Notes: a model not told the origin generated them from the letters alone. Shown: positions 1 to 9,064, counted from the stretch's first letter. The stretch is 64,000 nt of DNA from Parasulfitobacter algicola (GCF_013315265.1 NZ_JABUFE010000007.1:1-64000); one strand, 5' to 3'. Translations and numbers: made by a program.

Positions 1-1
1 C

Positions 2-91
2 GAGAATTTCACAACAACCGCGTCAAGTTACTTGCCTGTTTCACATCAACAGCAGGGTGAATTGATCAAAGGTCTAAACTCGGACGGGTAG
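2..91 (+). CDS. possible 3' end of a gene entering from the left
   Basis: Frame 2 is open from the window edge to a TAG at 89-91 and would give 29 residues ending GLNSDG. There is no start codon in view, so if real it is the C-terminus of a gene that begins outside the window. I do not recognise the sequence and 29 open codons can occur by chance. The dispersed repeat at 138-196 follows it. Confidence 0.2.
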   Translation, partial: ENFTTTASSYLPVSHQQQGELIKGLNSDG

Positions 92-137
92 GTCCGCAGC
101 AAGATCGCCCACAATTGGACTCAGTCAACGATCGCAG

Positions 138-196
138 CCAGCCCAAACCGGTCATTGGATTTTGTGGCGATTTGGCCGGTCAGCCGGACTTTGCTG
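138..196. repeat. dispersed repeat, copy 1 (59-bp core)
   Basis: These 59 bases are identical to 801-859, and the core recurs with changes at about 1333-1391. The core begins ccagcccaaaccggtcattg. Copy 1 lacks the left extension shared by copies 2 and 3. It lies in non-coding sequence before an Imm50-like gene. Stretches 1-271 and 689-859 hold nothing else that I can support. Confidence 0.9.
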
Positions 197-271
197 CCAT
201 CCGCACATACAACGTCGAACAGCTCTTTTGAAACATTGCCAATACTCTACATGTTCGTTTAGTCAGTTGCT

Positions 272-688
272 ATGAAAAGAGAAACTGAAGCCTCAATTTA
301 TGACACCATCCCCGGTGGAGTAGAACTTTTGCGTTGGTTCGGATGCGTCCCTGACTTTTATGATGCGGAGATCCTCGATTTTACATTGAGGCGCAACGGC
401 ACTTCTACACTGAATATTCACTACTGGAATATGACTAATCAAGTCAAAGATGGCCATTTCGTGTTGGAAAAACATGCGGTTATACACTTCGCTTTTGACG
501 GTATCTTTGACTTGTCGTTGAAGGATTTCAATCAACAAAACGTCATTGAGAAACTCCGAATTGATCGCTTCCCGGACGGTAGCTTGCCTGTTCCATACGA
601 GGTTTCGATATTACCATGCCATGGGTTAGCCGGCCGCATTCGTGCACGAGAACTAACAATTGGCTATACTGCTGGGAAGCCTCAATAG
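272..688 (+). CDS. Imm50-like immunity family protein, orphan
   Basis: A 138-residue soluble protein with no signal peptide or membrane segment. Residues 23-33 read WFGCVPDFYDA followed by EIL, which resembles the W...PDFHDAEI signature of the Imm50 immunity family. Beyond it are alternating beta-strand-like stretches such as HAVIHFAFDGIFDLSL. Imm50 proteins are predicted antitoxins of polymorphic toxins, but no toxin gene is adjacent here. The gene stands alone between two copies of a dispersed repeat, which suggests a moved or leftover immunity gene. The family call rests on a short motif remembered from the family; the function is inferred. Confidence 0.55.
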   Translation: MKRETEASIYDTIPGGVELLRWFGCVPDFYDAEILDFTLRRNGTSTLNIHYWNMTNQVKDGHFVLEKHAVIHFAFDGIFDLSLKDFNQQNVIEKLRIDRFPDGSLPVPYEVSILPCHGLAGRIRARELTIGYTAGKPQ

Positions 689-756
689 GTGCGCTGAAGT
701 CACCAGCCGGAAGTCGCAAAGCTGACGTTCATGCATTCAGCAGCATCCCGTGCTTT

Positions 757-859
757 GGGCTCGCTGCCGTCATCTGACAGTTTTAGTCCGTTGACTGGTG
801 CCAGCCCAAACCGGTCATTGGATTTTGTGGCGATTTGGCCGGTCAGCCGGACTTTGCTG
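757..859. repeat. dispersed repeat, copy 2 (long form)
   Basis: The right part (801-859) is identical to copy 1. The left part (757-800), including ctgccgtcatctgacag and gttgactggtgccagccc, matches copy 3 at 1289 onward with only single-base differences. The repeat ends one base before the stop codon of the minus-strand gene at 860-1216, so it may have replaced that gene's original downstream sequence. No transposase or terminal inverted repeat is visible. Confidence 0.85.
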
Positions 860-1216
860 TCATTGAGAATCTTTGGCGTCATACACAGAGAATGCGATTG
901 GAATGTTTTCGTAGATGACGTCGATGTCCTGGTCGAGCCAATCGTGGGAGCAATAGACCATCCCGCCAAGCATATCACTTGTTCGCACTACTAAAATCGC
1001 TCCGCCCCCAGTCGCCAAGCTAGGGTTTGCGATATGATAGTAGCGAAATACAATGTATTCTTTCCAGTACGTTGCATGGTCTTTGGCGGTTTCGTAGTCG
1101 CTCATACCGTGTTCGCAGAGAACGCGATTTGCCACCTGTGTCGCGCTGTCGAGTTTTGCCGCCTGCATGTTTCCGGCAGCAAGAGTTGCGTGCAAAAGTT
1201 CTGGTATGCTGGACAC
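860..1216 (-). CDS. hypothetical protein, 118 aa
   Basis: An unrecognised 118-residue protein. The composition looks protein-like: an N-terminal helical stretch (PELLHATLAAGNMQAAKL), a middle segment rich in aromatic residues (YWKEYIVFRYYH) and a beta-like end (GGAILVVRTSDMLGGMVYC). There is no signal peptide or membrane helix. Its stop codon directly abuts repeat copy 2. No ribosome binding site stands out. It could be a small accessory gene of the same kind as the Imm50-like neighbour; no function can be assigned. The opposite strand also carries open frames, which lowers confidence. Confidence 0.5.
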   Translation of the reverse strand: MSSIPELLHATLAAGNMQAAKLDSATQVANRVLCEHGMSDYETAKDHATYWKEYIVFRYYHIANPSLATGGGAILVVRTSDMLGGMVYCSHDWLDQDIDVIYENIPIAFSVYDAKDSQ

Positions 1217-1288
1217 CTTGCTACCCTCGAATCGCCGATAGAAGCCTTACAAAACCGTCTTAGCTCGACGCTGTAAAGGTGTAAGACT

Positions 1289-1391
1289 GGGCTCCCTGCC
1301 GTCATCTGACAGTTTTAGTCGGTTGACTGGTGCCAGCCCGAACCAGACATTGGATTTTGCGACGGTTTGGCCGGTCAGCAGACAGAGCTGC
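1289..1391. repeat. dispersed repeat, copy 3 (diverged)
   Basis: The left half (1289-1340) matches 757-808 with a few substitutions; the right half (1341-1391) is more diverged (for example aaccagacattggattttg). This is the only recognisable element in the gene-free stretch 1217-1633. Short open frames there look random and I see no convincing gene. Confidence 0.75.
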
Positions 1392-1633
1392 CTTGTGCAC
1401 GTGCGGCTTTAGCTGGCGCAGAAAACCTTCACGGCCGCAGCGTATGATTTTCTGTATTGCGGCAGATTTCACCGAACCGGTCGTTCTAGGCAAGGAGCTT
1501 CGACGCCACTCAAGGCACCTGACCTTGCGCCAGATTCGATGCTTCAGATGTAAACAAAAGTGCCGCTCGCGAGCTAACTGAGAGTATCGACTGTTGTCAG
1601 AGTCCCGCTTCTGGTTGATGCAGAGATATCGCG

Positions 1634-2074
1634 TCACTCGTCGCCAAGACTCTCTGGAAGCACTTTCGATAAGACGCCGATCAAAAAGGCCGTGCTAATC
1701 CCAAATGTCAGTAGACCGGTGATCGCACAGAACGTTGCGACGATGCGCGCGCCTTCTCCCAAGACGATATCTCCATAGCCAAGTGTGGTGTAGGTAACAG
1801 TTGCGAAGTAGAAACTGGTTGGCAAATCTGGCAGGTCTGAGATCAGAATAAAGACCACTGCCCATGTCCAGATTTGAACCGTGTGTGCAGCGACGAGCAC
1901 ACCGATCGTCAGCATCAGGAAGAGGATGATCCGGCGCAGTGGGCGTCTGTCATTCGGGACGATACCAGCAAAGACCTTGAAGACAGGCACGCTCAATGCG
2001 ACGGCCAAGACGTGGATGATTGCGCTTGTGGCCAGCAGGCCGGAACCCAAGAGGATTTGTTGAAAGCTACTCAA
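1634..2074 (-). CDS. two-TM potassium-channel-like protein (Ion_trans_2)
   Basis: A 146-residue membrane protein. The selectivity filter TTLGYGD sits near residue 98, between a pore helix (FYFATVTYTT) and a last membrane helix (IVATFCAITGLLTFGIST). Two earlier hydrophobic segments lie at about residues 8-33 and 48-75. This layout is the pore module of K+ channels (Ion_trans_2); there is no RCK or cyclic-nucleotide domain, so gating is unknown. It would pass K+ through the inner membrane. It is divergent from the efflux genes at 2146, with about 70 bases between the starts. The filter motif makes the family call secure; ion specificity is inferred. Confidence 0.88.
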   Translation of the reverse strand: MSSFQQILLGSGLLATSAIIHVLAVALSVPVFKVFAGIVPNDRRPLRRIILFLMLTIGVLVAAHTVQIWTWAVVFILISDLPDLPTSFYFATVTYTTLGYGDIVLGEGARIVATFCAITGLLTFGISTAFLIGVLSKVLPESLGDE

Positions 2075-2145
2075 TCTCGTACTTTCGGGTTTTCGAATTT
2101 TTTTGAGATGCTACACTAAGTTAAGTCGTTTGGGGAGCAGTTTTC

Positions 2146-3393
2146 ATGAAATGGTATTGCAACATTGCGATCGCGGCGGTTGTCAGCGTCGTGTCCTCCA
2201 CATTGAGTAGTGCGCAAGAGCAGACGATCCGCCCTGCAAAAGTGGCTGAGATCACGGCGACAGACGCCACAATTTCCAGACGATATCCTGCGCTAGTGCT
2301 TCCGTCACGCGAGATCGAACTGTCGTTCAAAGTGTCCGGACAGGTGATCGACCTTCCAATCCGCGCCGCGAGCAATGTGGAGGCGGGGGATGTCATCGCT
2401 CAGATCGACAAACGCGACTACGAAAACCAGCTTTCTGCCTTGCAAAGTCAGCGCGATCAGGCCGTTGCACAGCTTGACGCCCTAAGGGCCGGTGCGCGTG
2501 AAGAAGAGATCGTTGCGTTGGAAGCAGCCGTCGAATCCGCGCAGGCGCAGGTCGACCAGACACGGGAGGCCTTAGCCCGTGTTGAAGAGCTTTTGAGCCG
2601 GGGGGTGTCAACCCTCGCGCAAGTTGAAGGCGCGCAGGCAGAGTTTCGGGTGGCCGAAGCCAATTTGCGCGCTCAGCAAGAGCAATTGCGCATTGGCCAG
2701 GTAGGCGGACGCCCTGAGGAGATTGCCGCCTCTGAGGCAGCCATTCGCGGGATAGATGCGCAGATTAAGGTGGCGCAAGATGCACTGGCGGACACCACCC
2801 TAATTGCGCCTTTTGACGGGATCATCGCGCGCCGGGATATAGAGAACTTTTCGAACGTTCAGGCCGGTCAGAGCATCGTTCTCTTGCAAGGCCTCGGTGT
2901 CGTGCATCTGGCCTTTGACATTCCAGGCCCGGACGTCACTGAACTCACGCGAAACGGTCCCGATCAAGTTTCTAATACAGCCTTTTTTGATGCGCTTCCC
3001 GGCCAAGAATTTTCAACGGAACTCGTCGAGTTTTCTGTCCAGGCCGACAGCGCCACCCAAACCTATCGCGGGCGCGTGGCGGTTGAAGTGCCCGAAGGGG
3101 CGGTGATCCTGCCTGGAATGGTTGCCAACGTGGTCGCGTCAACTGAAGGGGCGGGCATGCAGGTGATTGCGCCACTCTCGGCCATCGCCTCCAAGCCTGA
3201 TGGCGAACCGTTTGTATGGTTGGTCGATGATAAGGGCGTCGTTTTGGAGCGCGCAGTCGAGTTAGGGGAAGCCAATGGCGCAAGTATCGTCATCACAAAC
3301 GGCTTGTCCGAGGGAGACGTGGTGGTTGCGGCGGGGGTCAGCGAAATACAGAGTGGCATGACAATCCGCCCGATCCGCGAAGTCGGGAATTGA
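2146..3393 (+). CDS. RND efflux periplasmic adaptor subunit (HlyD/AcrA family)
   Basis: A 415-residue membrane fusion protein. The N-terminus is a signal peptide ending near SSAQ (residue 24). A first lipoyl half-domain with V-x-A-G-D-V-I-A-Q-I-D follows at about 75-90. A long helical hairpin of about 100 residues rich in Ala, Glu and Gln comes next, then the second lipoyl half (DTTLIAPFDGIIARR) and beta-barrel and membrane-proximal domains. Such adaptors bridge an RND pump and an outer membrane channel. It sits 4 bases before the pump gene, so the two are co-transcribed. No outer membrane factor is encoded nearby, so a TolC-type protein must come from elsewhere. The substrate is unknown. Confidence 0.93.
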   Translation: MKWYCNIAIAAVVSVVSSTLSSAQEQTIRPAKVAEITATDATISRRYPALVLPSREIELSFKVSGQVIDLPIRAASNVEAGDVIAQIDKRDYENQLSALQSQRDQAVAQLDALRAGAREEEIVALEAAVESAQAQVDQTREALARVEELLSRGVSTLAQVEGAQAEFRVAEANLRAQQEQLRIGQVGGRPEEIAASEAAIRGIDAQIKVAQDALADTTLIAPFDGIIARRDIENFSNVQAGQSIVLLQGLGVVHLAFDIPGPDVTELTRNGPDQVSNTAFFDALPGQEFSTELVEFSVQADSATQTYRGRVAVEVPEGAVILPGMVANVVASTEGAGMQVIAPLSAIASKPDGEPFVWLVDDKGVVLERAVELGEANGASIVITNGLSEGDVVVAAGVSEIQSGMTIRPIREVGN

Positions 3394-3397
3394 GCTG

Positions 3398-6300
3398 ATG
3401 GATCTCGCCCGTTTCGCGCTGAAAAAGCGGCTGATCTCTTACGTCGTCACTCTGCTCATTCTCTACGCAGGGTATTTCGCTTACACTGTTCTGCCCCGCT
3501 TTGAAGACCCCGAATTCGTTATTCGTCAAGCGCAGGTCATTACCCCATATCCGGGCGCATCCGCTGAAGAAGTGTCCGAAGAAGTTACCGAAGTCGTTGA
3601 AAATGCGCTGCAACAACTTCAAGGCGTGGACGAAGTGCGGTCGGTTTCGTCGCCTGGTCTCAGCACGGTGACGGTGGAATTCACGATCGCCTCGACGCCG
3701 GATTATCCGGAATTGAACCAAAAGTTCTCGCAAATGCGCTCCAAGATACTGGATGCGCAGTCTCAGTTGCCTCCAAATGCACTGCCCAGCCAAGTCTACG
3801 ACGATTTCGGTGATGTGTATGCGCAATACTACGCGATTGTCGGCGAAGGTTTCACGATCTCAGACCTGTATGAATACGCCAAGGACCTTCAGCGCGAACT
3901 TGTCACCGTAGATGGTGTGTCCAAGGTGGTTCTGAACGGGGTACAAGAAGAGGTTATCTATGTTGAGTACTCTCCCGCCCGCTTGATCGAACTGGGTCTC
4001 GCGCTGTCGCAAATTCAACAACTTCTGGAAGGACAAAACCTCGTGACCCCCGCGGGATCGATCCAGGCGGGATCGGCGCGACTACTGGTGCGCCCCGAAA
4101 GCGCGGTCGGATCTATCGAGGCCATTGAGGCGCTTTTGATTACTAATCCGCAAACGGGCACCTCCTTTCGCTTGGGCGACATCGCGACGGTGGACCGAGG
4201 ATTAAAGGAACCCGCGACGTCGTTGCTCTACCGGAATGGCCGGCCCGCGATTGGACTTGGCGTGTCAAACACGCAGGGCGGCAATGTCGTGACCATGGCG
4301 CAGGCTGTGAACGAACGTATCGCCGCGCTTGAAGGCGACCGGCCCATCGGCATCCAAATCCTGCCCATTTCGGATCAAGGGGCGAGCGTCAAAGCGTCCG
4401 TCGACAACTTCGTCGTCAACGTGGCTCTGGCTCTTGCGATTGTTGTCGGCACTTTGCTGGTCTTCATGGGGCTGCGCTCTGGCGTGCTGATGGGGGGCAT
4501 CTTGCTTGTCACCGTCGCGGGCACGCTTTTTGGCATGTATCTTTATGGCCTCGACATGCAGCGCATTTCTCTTGGTGCGCTGATTATCGCGCTCGGTATG
4601 CTGGTCGATAACGCCATCGTTGTTGTCGAAGGAACACTCGTGCGGGTGCAGCGCGGAGAGGATGCCTCAGAGGCCTCGCGCGCCGTCGTGAAGCAGACGA
4701 TGTGGCCGCTTCTGGGCGGCACGGTCGTGGGCATTCTGGCGTTTTCACCGATCGGGTTTTCCCCGGACAATACCGGCGAATATGCAGGCAGCCTGTTCTG
4801 GACCATTGCCATCGCACTTTCGTTTTCGTGGCTCGTTGCAATCTGGCTGACGCCTTATTATTGCACTTTGCTGCTCAAGGCGGGCAAAGAAGGCACTGAG
4901 AAACAGGAAAACGCTATCCTGAGTGGCTATCGCCGTTTGCTCGCCCTTGCTATCCGCGTGCGCTGGATCACGGTGGGACTTGTGGTGGCCCTCTTTGCCT
5001 CTGCTATCGTAATGTTCAGCGGGGTGCCTGCCGGTTTCTTCCCGTCCTCGACGCGCGCGCAGTTCGTGATCGACTACTTCCTGCCGCAGGGCACGGACAT
5101 CTCCCGCACCGAAAGCGATATCTTGAAGATCGCCGAGTTCGCACGCGGCCTGGATGGGGTTACCGGGACCAACACCATCGTTGGCGGCGGACATTTGCGC
5201 TTTATGCTGATCTACGAATCCGAGAACAGTAATGCAGCCTATGGTCAGGTTCTTGTCGACGTGGAAGACTTCTCGATCATCGATGATTTGCGCACGAATT
5301 TGCAGACCCACATTGATGAGACCTACCCTGAATCAAACGCCAAGGTCTGGAAGTTCGTTCTTGGCCCCGGCGGCGGATCGAAGATCGAAGCGCGGTTCTT
5401 CGGTCCGGACGCAGCGGTGCTGCGCGATCTGGCCGCGCAAGCCAAAGCCATCATGGCGCAAGCCGGTGCGGTCGCGGTCAAAGACGATTGGCGCGAGCAG
5501 ATACCAGTGGTTCGACCCGTGATCGACATCGACGATGCGCGCAGGGTCGGGCTGACCCAAGGCGAGATTTCTAATGCGATTTACAGCCATCTGACTGGAA
5601 CGACCTTGGGCGTCTACCGGGAGGACGACGAGTTGCGCAACGTGGTCATGCGCCCGGTCGAAACGGCGCGCAACGATATTGCCGAGATGCGCAACATTCA
5701 GGTCTTCAGCGCAGCAACCGGCAGCTACATCCCCATCAGCCAGGTCGTTGAACGCTTCGACATTGTGTTTGAGGCCGGAAACCTGCGGCGCATCGATCGG
5801 GAATTGGCTATCACCGCGCAATCCGACAATGCGCCCGGCGTTCTGTCCGGAGATCTCTTTGAGGCGGTGAAAGGCCCAATTGAAGCCATCGACCTTCCGC
5901 CAGGGTATAGCATGGAATGGAAAGGCGAATTCGGGAATAGCGCCGAGGCGAATGCGGGCCTTGCGTCAACCATGCCGATTGGCTTCGGGGCCATGTTCCT
6001 TGTCGTTCTGTTCCTCTTCAACGCGTGGCGCCAAACCATCATCATCTGGCTGGTCGTACCCTTTGCGCTGATCGGCGTGATCTACGGCCTTGCCGGCACT
6101 CAGACACCGCTGGAATTTATGGCAATTCTAGGCGTTTTGTCGCTGACCGGTATGCTGACTAAGAACGCAATCGTCCTGATCGACGAGATGGACAGTCAGA
6201 TAGAGGGCGGCAAAGCGCGCATGTCCGCCGTGGTCGATGCGGCTGTCAGCCGCGTGCGACCCGTCTCTCTAGGCGTGTTGACAACAGTCCTCGGCGTCGT

Positions 6301-6451
6301 ACCGCTGCTTTGGGACCCATTCTTCAAATCCCTCGCCGTTGTCATCATCTGCGGCCTCAGCTTTGCGACAATCCTGACATTGATCATCGTCCCGACGCTC
6401 TACGCGATCTTCTTCAACGTGAAGCAAGGCGAAGTCGATGCGTCTGCCTGA
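3398..6451 (+). CDS. RND efflux transporter permease (AcrB/MdtB-like)
   Basis: A full-length 1017-residue RND pump with the usual internal duplication. One transmembrane helix starts near residue 12, a large periplasmic loop follows, helices 2-6 occupy about 335-500, and the second half repeats this with helices at about 855-1000. The helix-4 motif is GMLVDNAIVVVEG; the AcrB Asp pair (D407/D408) is here Asp-Asn, a variant seen in many proteobacterial RND pumps. The second-half counterpart is GMLTKNAIVLIDE. It exports hydrophobic or amphipathic compounds by proton antiport with the adaptor upstream. No regulator lies beside it, and the substrate cannot be read from the sequence. Confidence 0.94.
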   Translation: MDLARFALKKRLISYVVTLLILYAGYFAYTVLPRFEDPEFVIRQAQVITPYPGASAEEVSEEVTEVVENALQQLQGVDEVRSVSSPGLSTVTVEFTIASTPDYPELNQKFSQMRSKILDAQSQLPPNALPSQVYDDFGDVYAQYYAIVGEGFTISDLYEYAKDLQRELVTVDGVSKVVLNGVQEEVIYVEYSPARLIELGLALSQIQQLLEGQNLVTPAGSIQAGSARLLVRPESAVGSIEAIEALLITNPQTGTSFRLGDIATVDRGLKEPATSLLYRNGRPAIGLGVSNTQGGNVVTMAQAVNERIAALEGDRPIGIQILPISDQGASVKASVDNFVVNVALALAIVVGTLLVFMGLRSGVLMGGILLVTVAGTLFGMYLYGLDMQRISLGALIIALGMLVDNAIVVVEGTLVRVQRGEDASEASRAVVKQTMWPLLGGTVVGILAFSPIGFSPDNTGEYAGSLFWTIAIALSFSWLVAIWLTPYYCTLLLKAGKEGTEKQENAILSGYRRLLALAIRVRWITVGLVVALFASAIVMFSGVPAGFFPSSTRAQFVIDYFLPQGTDISRTESDILKIAEFARGLDGVTGTNTIVGGGHLRFMLIYESENSNAAYGQVLVDVEDFSIIDDLRTNLQTHIDETYPESNAKVWKFVLGPGGGSKIEARFFGPDAAVLRDLAAQAKAIMAQAGAVAVKDDWREQIPVVRPVIDIDDARRVGLTQGEISNAIYSHLTGTTLGVYREDDELRNVVMRPVETARNDIAEMRNIQVFSAATGSYIPISQVVERFDIVFEAGNLRRIDRELAITAQSDNAPGVLSGDLFEAVKGPIEAIDLPPGYSMEWKGEFGNSAEANAGLASTMPIGFGAMFLVVLFLFNAWRQTIIIWLVVPFALIGVIYGLAGTQTPLEFMAILGVLSLTGMLTKNAIVLIDEMDSQIEGGKARMSAVVDAAVSRVRPVSLGVLTTVLGVVPLLWDPFFKSLAVVIICGLSFATILTLIIVPTLYAIFFNVKQGEVDASA

Positions 6452-6481
6452 CCTTACCTTCACGAAGCGTGTAGGTAGTAC

Positions 6482-7687
6482 ATGACAGAGATCGTCGTCC
6501 CTGCATTCATCTCGGTGACGCTTGGTTTTGTGGTCTTCTTTCTGGGCGCGTTTCTAACACGCAAAGTGTCTTTTTTAGGCGACTACAACATCCCTGAGCC
6601 GGTGTCCGGAGGCCTCGTGGTTGCCCTTCTGACCTGGTCGTTCTTCGCGTTGACAGGCACACAGATCGCCTTTGATCTGGAAGTGCGCGACTACCTTCTT
6701 GTAGTGTTTTTTGCGACTATTGGCTTGAACGCAAAAATTGCAGACTTGTTTCGCGGGGGGCGTTTGCTGGTCCTGCTTCTGGCGCTGACATTGGGCTTCA
6801 TGGTCCTGCAGAACGTGGTCGGTTTGGCCGTGACTTTCTTTGGGCTGCCCTCCGCAACGTCTGTTCTGGTGGGCTCCGCTTCACTGATCGGTGGACATGG
6901 GACCGCCATTGCATGGGGTCCCCAGATTGAGGCGCTGAGCGGCTTCGATGCAGCGCCAGAAATGGGTGTAGCCGCAGCCACACTTGGGCTCATCTTGGCT
7001 GCTGTTCTGGGCGGACCGATTGCAAAGCGATTGATAGACCGCAACGGATTACAAAGCGATCAGGACGAGGCACCCATCGTCGGTCTTGAGTTCGATGACG
7101 AAGAAAACCCCGAAGACCTGATCAACCACGTCAGCCTGATGCGCGGGATGCTGGCCGTACACGTTGCGATGCTCATCGGGTATTTTCTGCACCTCGCCAT
7201 TCTCGAAGTGGGTATGAAGCTACCTCTTTTTGTACCCTGCCTGTTGGTGGGCATCGCAATGTCAAACACGATCCCATACCTGTTGCCGCGGATCACTTGG
7301 CCTGCCCGCACCAAGTCCCTCGCGGTGATATCTGATTATTGCCTTTCAGTCTTCCTGGCGATGTCTCTGATGAGTTTGCAGCTGTGGACATTGACCGATT
7401 TGGGCGGGCCAATCCTGATTGTTCTGGGTCTTCAGGCGGTGATGACGGTTGCCTTCATCATGCTCGTTTTCTTCCGCGTGATGGGCCGGAGTTATCAGGG
7501 CGCAGTCCTGAGTGCCGGGTTTGCGGGCTTCACTCTCGGCGCGACACCCACCGCGATTGCAAACATGTCCTCTGTGACCAAACGCTACGGTCCGGCTCCC
7601 CTGGCTTTCATCATCTTGCCGCTGGTGTCCGCCTTTTTTGTAGACCTTGCGAATGCGGTAATCATCCAGTTCTTTGTCGGTCTTTAG
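6482..7687 (+). CDS. gltS: sodium/glutamate symporter
   Basis: A 401-residue polytopic protein with about ten membrane helices and the GltS inverted-repeat arrangement. Diagnostic stretches are GSASLIGGHGTAIAWGP (residues about 136-152) and its second-half partner AGFTLGATPTAIANM (about 348-362), the two re-entrant hairpins of the ESS family. The central loop (about 185-215) is acidic and cytoplasmic. The protein takes up glutamate with Na+ across the inner membrane. The start follows the pump stop by 30 bases on the same strand, so it could be read through from the efflux genes, though a functional link is not obvious. Confidence 0.92.
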   Translation: MTEIVVPAFISVTLGFVVFFLGAFLTRKVSFLGDYNIPEPVSGGLVVALLTWSFFALTGTQIAFDLEVRDYLLVVFFATIGLNAKIADLFRGGRLLVLLLALTLGFMVLQNVVGLAVTFFGLPSATSVLVGSASLIGGHGTAIAWGPQIEALSGFDAAPEMGVAAATLGLILAAVLGGPIAKRLIDRNGLQSDQDEAPIVGLEFDDEENPEDLINHVSLMRGMLAVHVAMLIGYFLHLAILEVGMKLPLFVPCLLVGIAMSNTIPYLLPRITWPARTKSLAVISDYCLSVFLAMSLMSLQLWTLTDLGGPILIVLGLQAVMTVAFIMLVFFRVMGRSYQGAVLSAGFAGFTLGATPTAIANMSSVTKRYGPAPLAFIILPLVSAFFVDLANAVIIQFFVGL

Positions 7688-7813
7688 GCTTCGCATCACC
7701 AAAATACTGCTTCTCGGTGAGCGCCAGCGTTCTCCAATGCAACAAAAATGTTGGTTTCGGAGGATTTCGCCGGTTGCGGTTCGGCGAAAGGAATTGCCGC
7801 TCGCCAAAATTGT

Positions 7814-7999
7814 TCAAATGTCGATGCGCTCAGCAATGCTGAGTGCGTCTTCAAACTCGACGCCAAGATACCGCACAGTGCTATCGACTTTCTTGTGATC
7901 GAGCAGAAGTTGTACGGCGCGACCATTGCCAGTCTTTCGGTAAATCTCTGTAGCTTTGGTTCGGCGTAGAGAATGAGTGCCGTATCCAAATAGTTGCTG
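7814..7999 (-). pseudogene. tyrosine recombinase/integrase C-terminal remnant
   Basis: Reading the minus strand from a stop at 7814-7816 gives 61 codons containing GTHSLRRTKATEIYR, RAVQLLLDHKKVDSTV and RYLGVEFEDAL. These are the catalytic H-x-x-R, the second basic/His site and the nucleophilic Tyr of phage-type integrases. An in-frame stop lies just before QQLFGYG, and the upstream sequence does not continue the family in any frame, so only the last third of the gene survives. No att-like direct repeat was identified. The remnant marks the left edge of an AT-rich accessory island. Nothing else is supported in 7688-8279. Confidence 0.8.
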
Positions 8000-8279
8000 T
8001 TAGAAGCGGAGAAGCGGCGTTCGTGTTGACCGGCGCACCTAATGAAGGTGCGCGAAACCATAAATGACAGCTTGGCGTTATTGATTAGAGTTTGCAAAGT
8101 CCGCTTCCTGCGCATACCGGACCTTGGTGTAGGTGCAGCATTACCGCCACTGTCAATTCCAGCTCCTAATGGCAGCTTTTTCAGGATCGCGTGGCCCACT
8201 TTGTGGCTGCAAAGAACGACTGGTTTCCACCGTGGTACCAGATCATTATGTCCGCTGTGTTGAGTCCGCTAGTGCATTT

Positions 8280-8651
8280 TCACCACTTTGATATGATATT
8301 CAAAACCTTATCCAGTTTTGGCTGTGTGTTTTTAGTAAAAAAGCGAAATGATTTCGTTCTTTTTTCAAGCAGCGTGCTGAACTCATCATAAGTCAATCGC
8401 AACTCGCCCATAGGGCTATGGAACTCAATCATACCTGGATATTTGTCGCCGTGTACTTCATTCATTGCATAAGGTAGTAGAATACCAGTTTCTCCTATTA
8501 CTGTATCGTCACCCAACACAATTTCATCTAGAACCATATTTAAATCATCGACATTCTTAATTTCGTCGAAAAAAACACTTATCCGAATATCATTTACCAT
8601 CTCCGATATCAGACGGATTAAGTGGTCATACCAGGGTTGGCCTTTTTCCAC
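8280..8651 (-). CDS. small acidic protein, second candidate immunity gene
   Basis: A 123-residue soluble protein, unrecognised. It begins with a GTG at 8649-8651 that overlaps the end of the preceding minus-strand gene by 34 bases, so it is probably translationally coupled to it; an internal ATG at 8600 is an alternative. Visible stretches are WYDHLIRLISEMVNDIRI, many acidic residues in the middle (DDLNMVLDEIVLGDD) and a basic C-terminus ending IISKW. Its place as the last gene after an effector and another small gene fits an immunity or immunity-like role. That is inference from position only. Confidence 0.6.
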   Translation of the reverse strand: MEKGQPWYDHLIRLISEMVNDIRISVFFDEIKNVDDLNMVLDEIVLGDDTVIGETGILLPYAMNEVHGDKYPGMIEFHSPMGELRLTYDEFSTLLEKRTKSFRFFTKNTQPKLDKVLNIISKW

Positions 8652-9064
8652 TTCAGATGCGCAGCTTGCATTTTTTCGATGGTAGCGACTGCTTTATCCA
8701 AAGCGGCTTTCGCTTTTTGCTGCTCCTCAGGATACCGAAGAACAAACACACGATAGGCATCTTTCAAGAAAAGGACGAAATCTGGATAGGACATGCGTTC
8801 TTCCATGTCGTCTTCCCATTCATACCCGAAACGGACAAAACCATATGCTTCTATAGGATGATCATAATTGGCGTAATCATCGGAAATGATAATGCCAATT
8901 GAGAGTTCGACACCATTATGCCCAACACCAATACCTTTCTCAGCACCATCCATGTTGAGGTAATAACAGTACTTATCTCTGAATGTGTTAAATATGTCTG
9001 AACTTATCAGAGGATAGGTTTTTTTTGCATATGCTTCGAATTCAGCATCCCTTCTAAAAGTCAT
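8618..9064 (-). CDS. candidate immunity protein following the effector
   Basis: A 148-residue soluble protein read from ATG at 9064, which is preceded by an AGGAG sequence at good spacing; longer upstream starts exist but lack this site. The start lies inside the last codons of the effector gene (11-base overlap), the arrangement expected when an immunity protein must be made with its toxin. It is acidic and aromatic in the middle (FVRFGYEWEDDMEERM) and ends in a Lys/Ala-rich helix. No family is recognised. Function as antitoxin to the 543-aa protein is inferred from gene order. Confidence 0.65.
   Translation of the reverse strand: MTFRRDAEFEAYAKKTYPLISSDIFNTFRDKYCYYLNMDGAEKGIGVGHNGVELSIGIIISDDYANYDHPIEAYGFVRFGYEWEDDMEERMSYPDFVLFLKDAYRVFVLRYPEEQQKAKAALDKAVATIEKMQAAHLKWKKANPGMTT

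Noticed and set aside
700-978. Minus-strand open frame of 92 codons across repeat copy 2
   Set aside because: It lies over the dispersed repeat and antisense-shifted to another gene; the same words appear in copy 1 without an open frame, so it is a product of the repeat.
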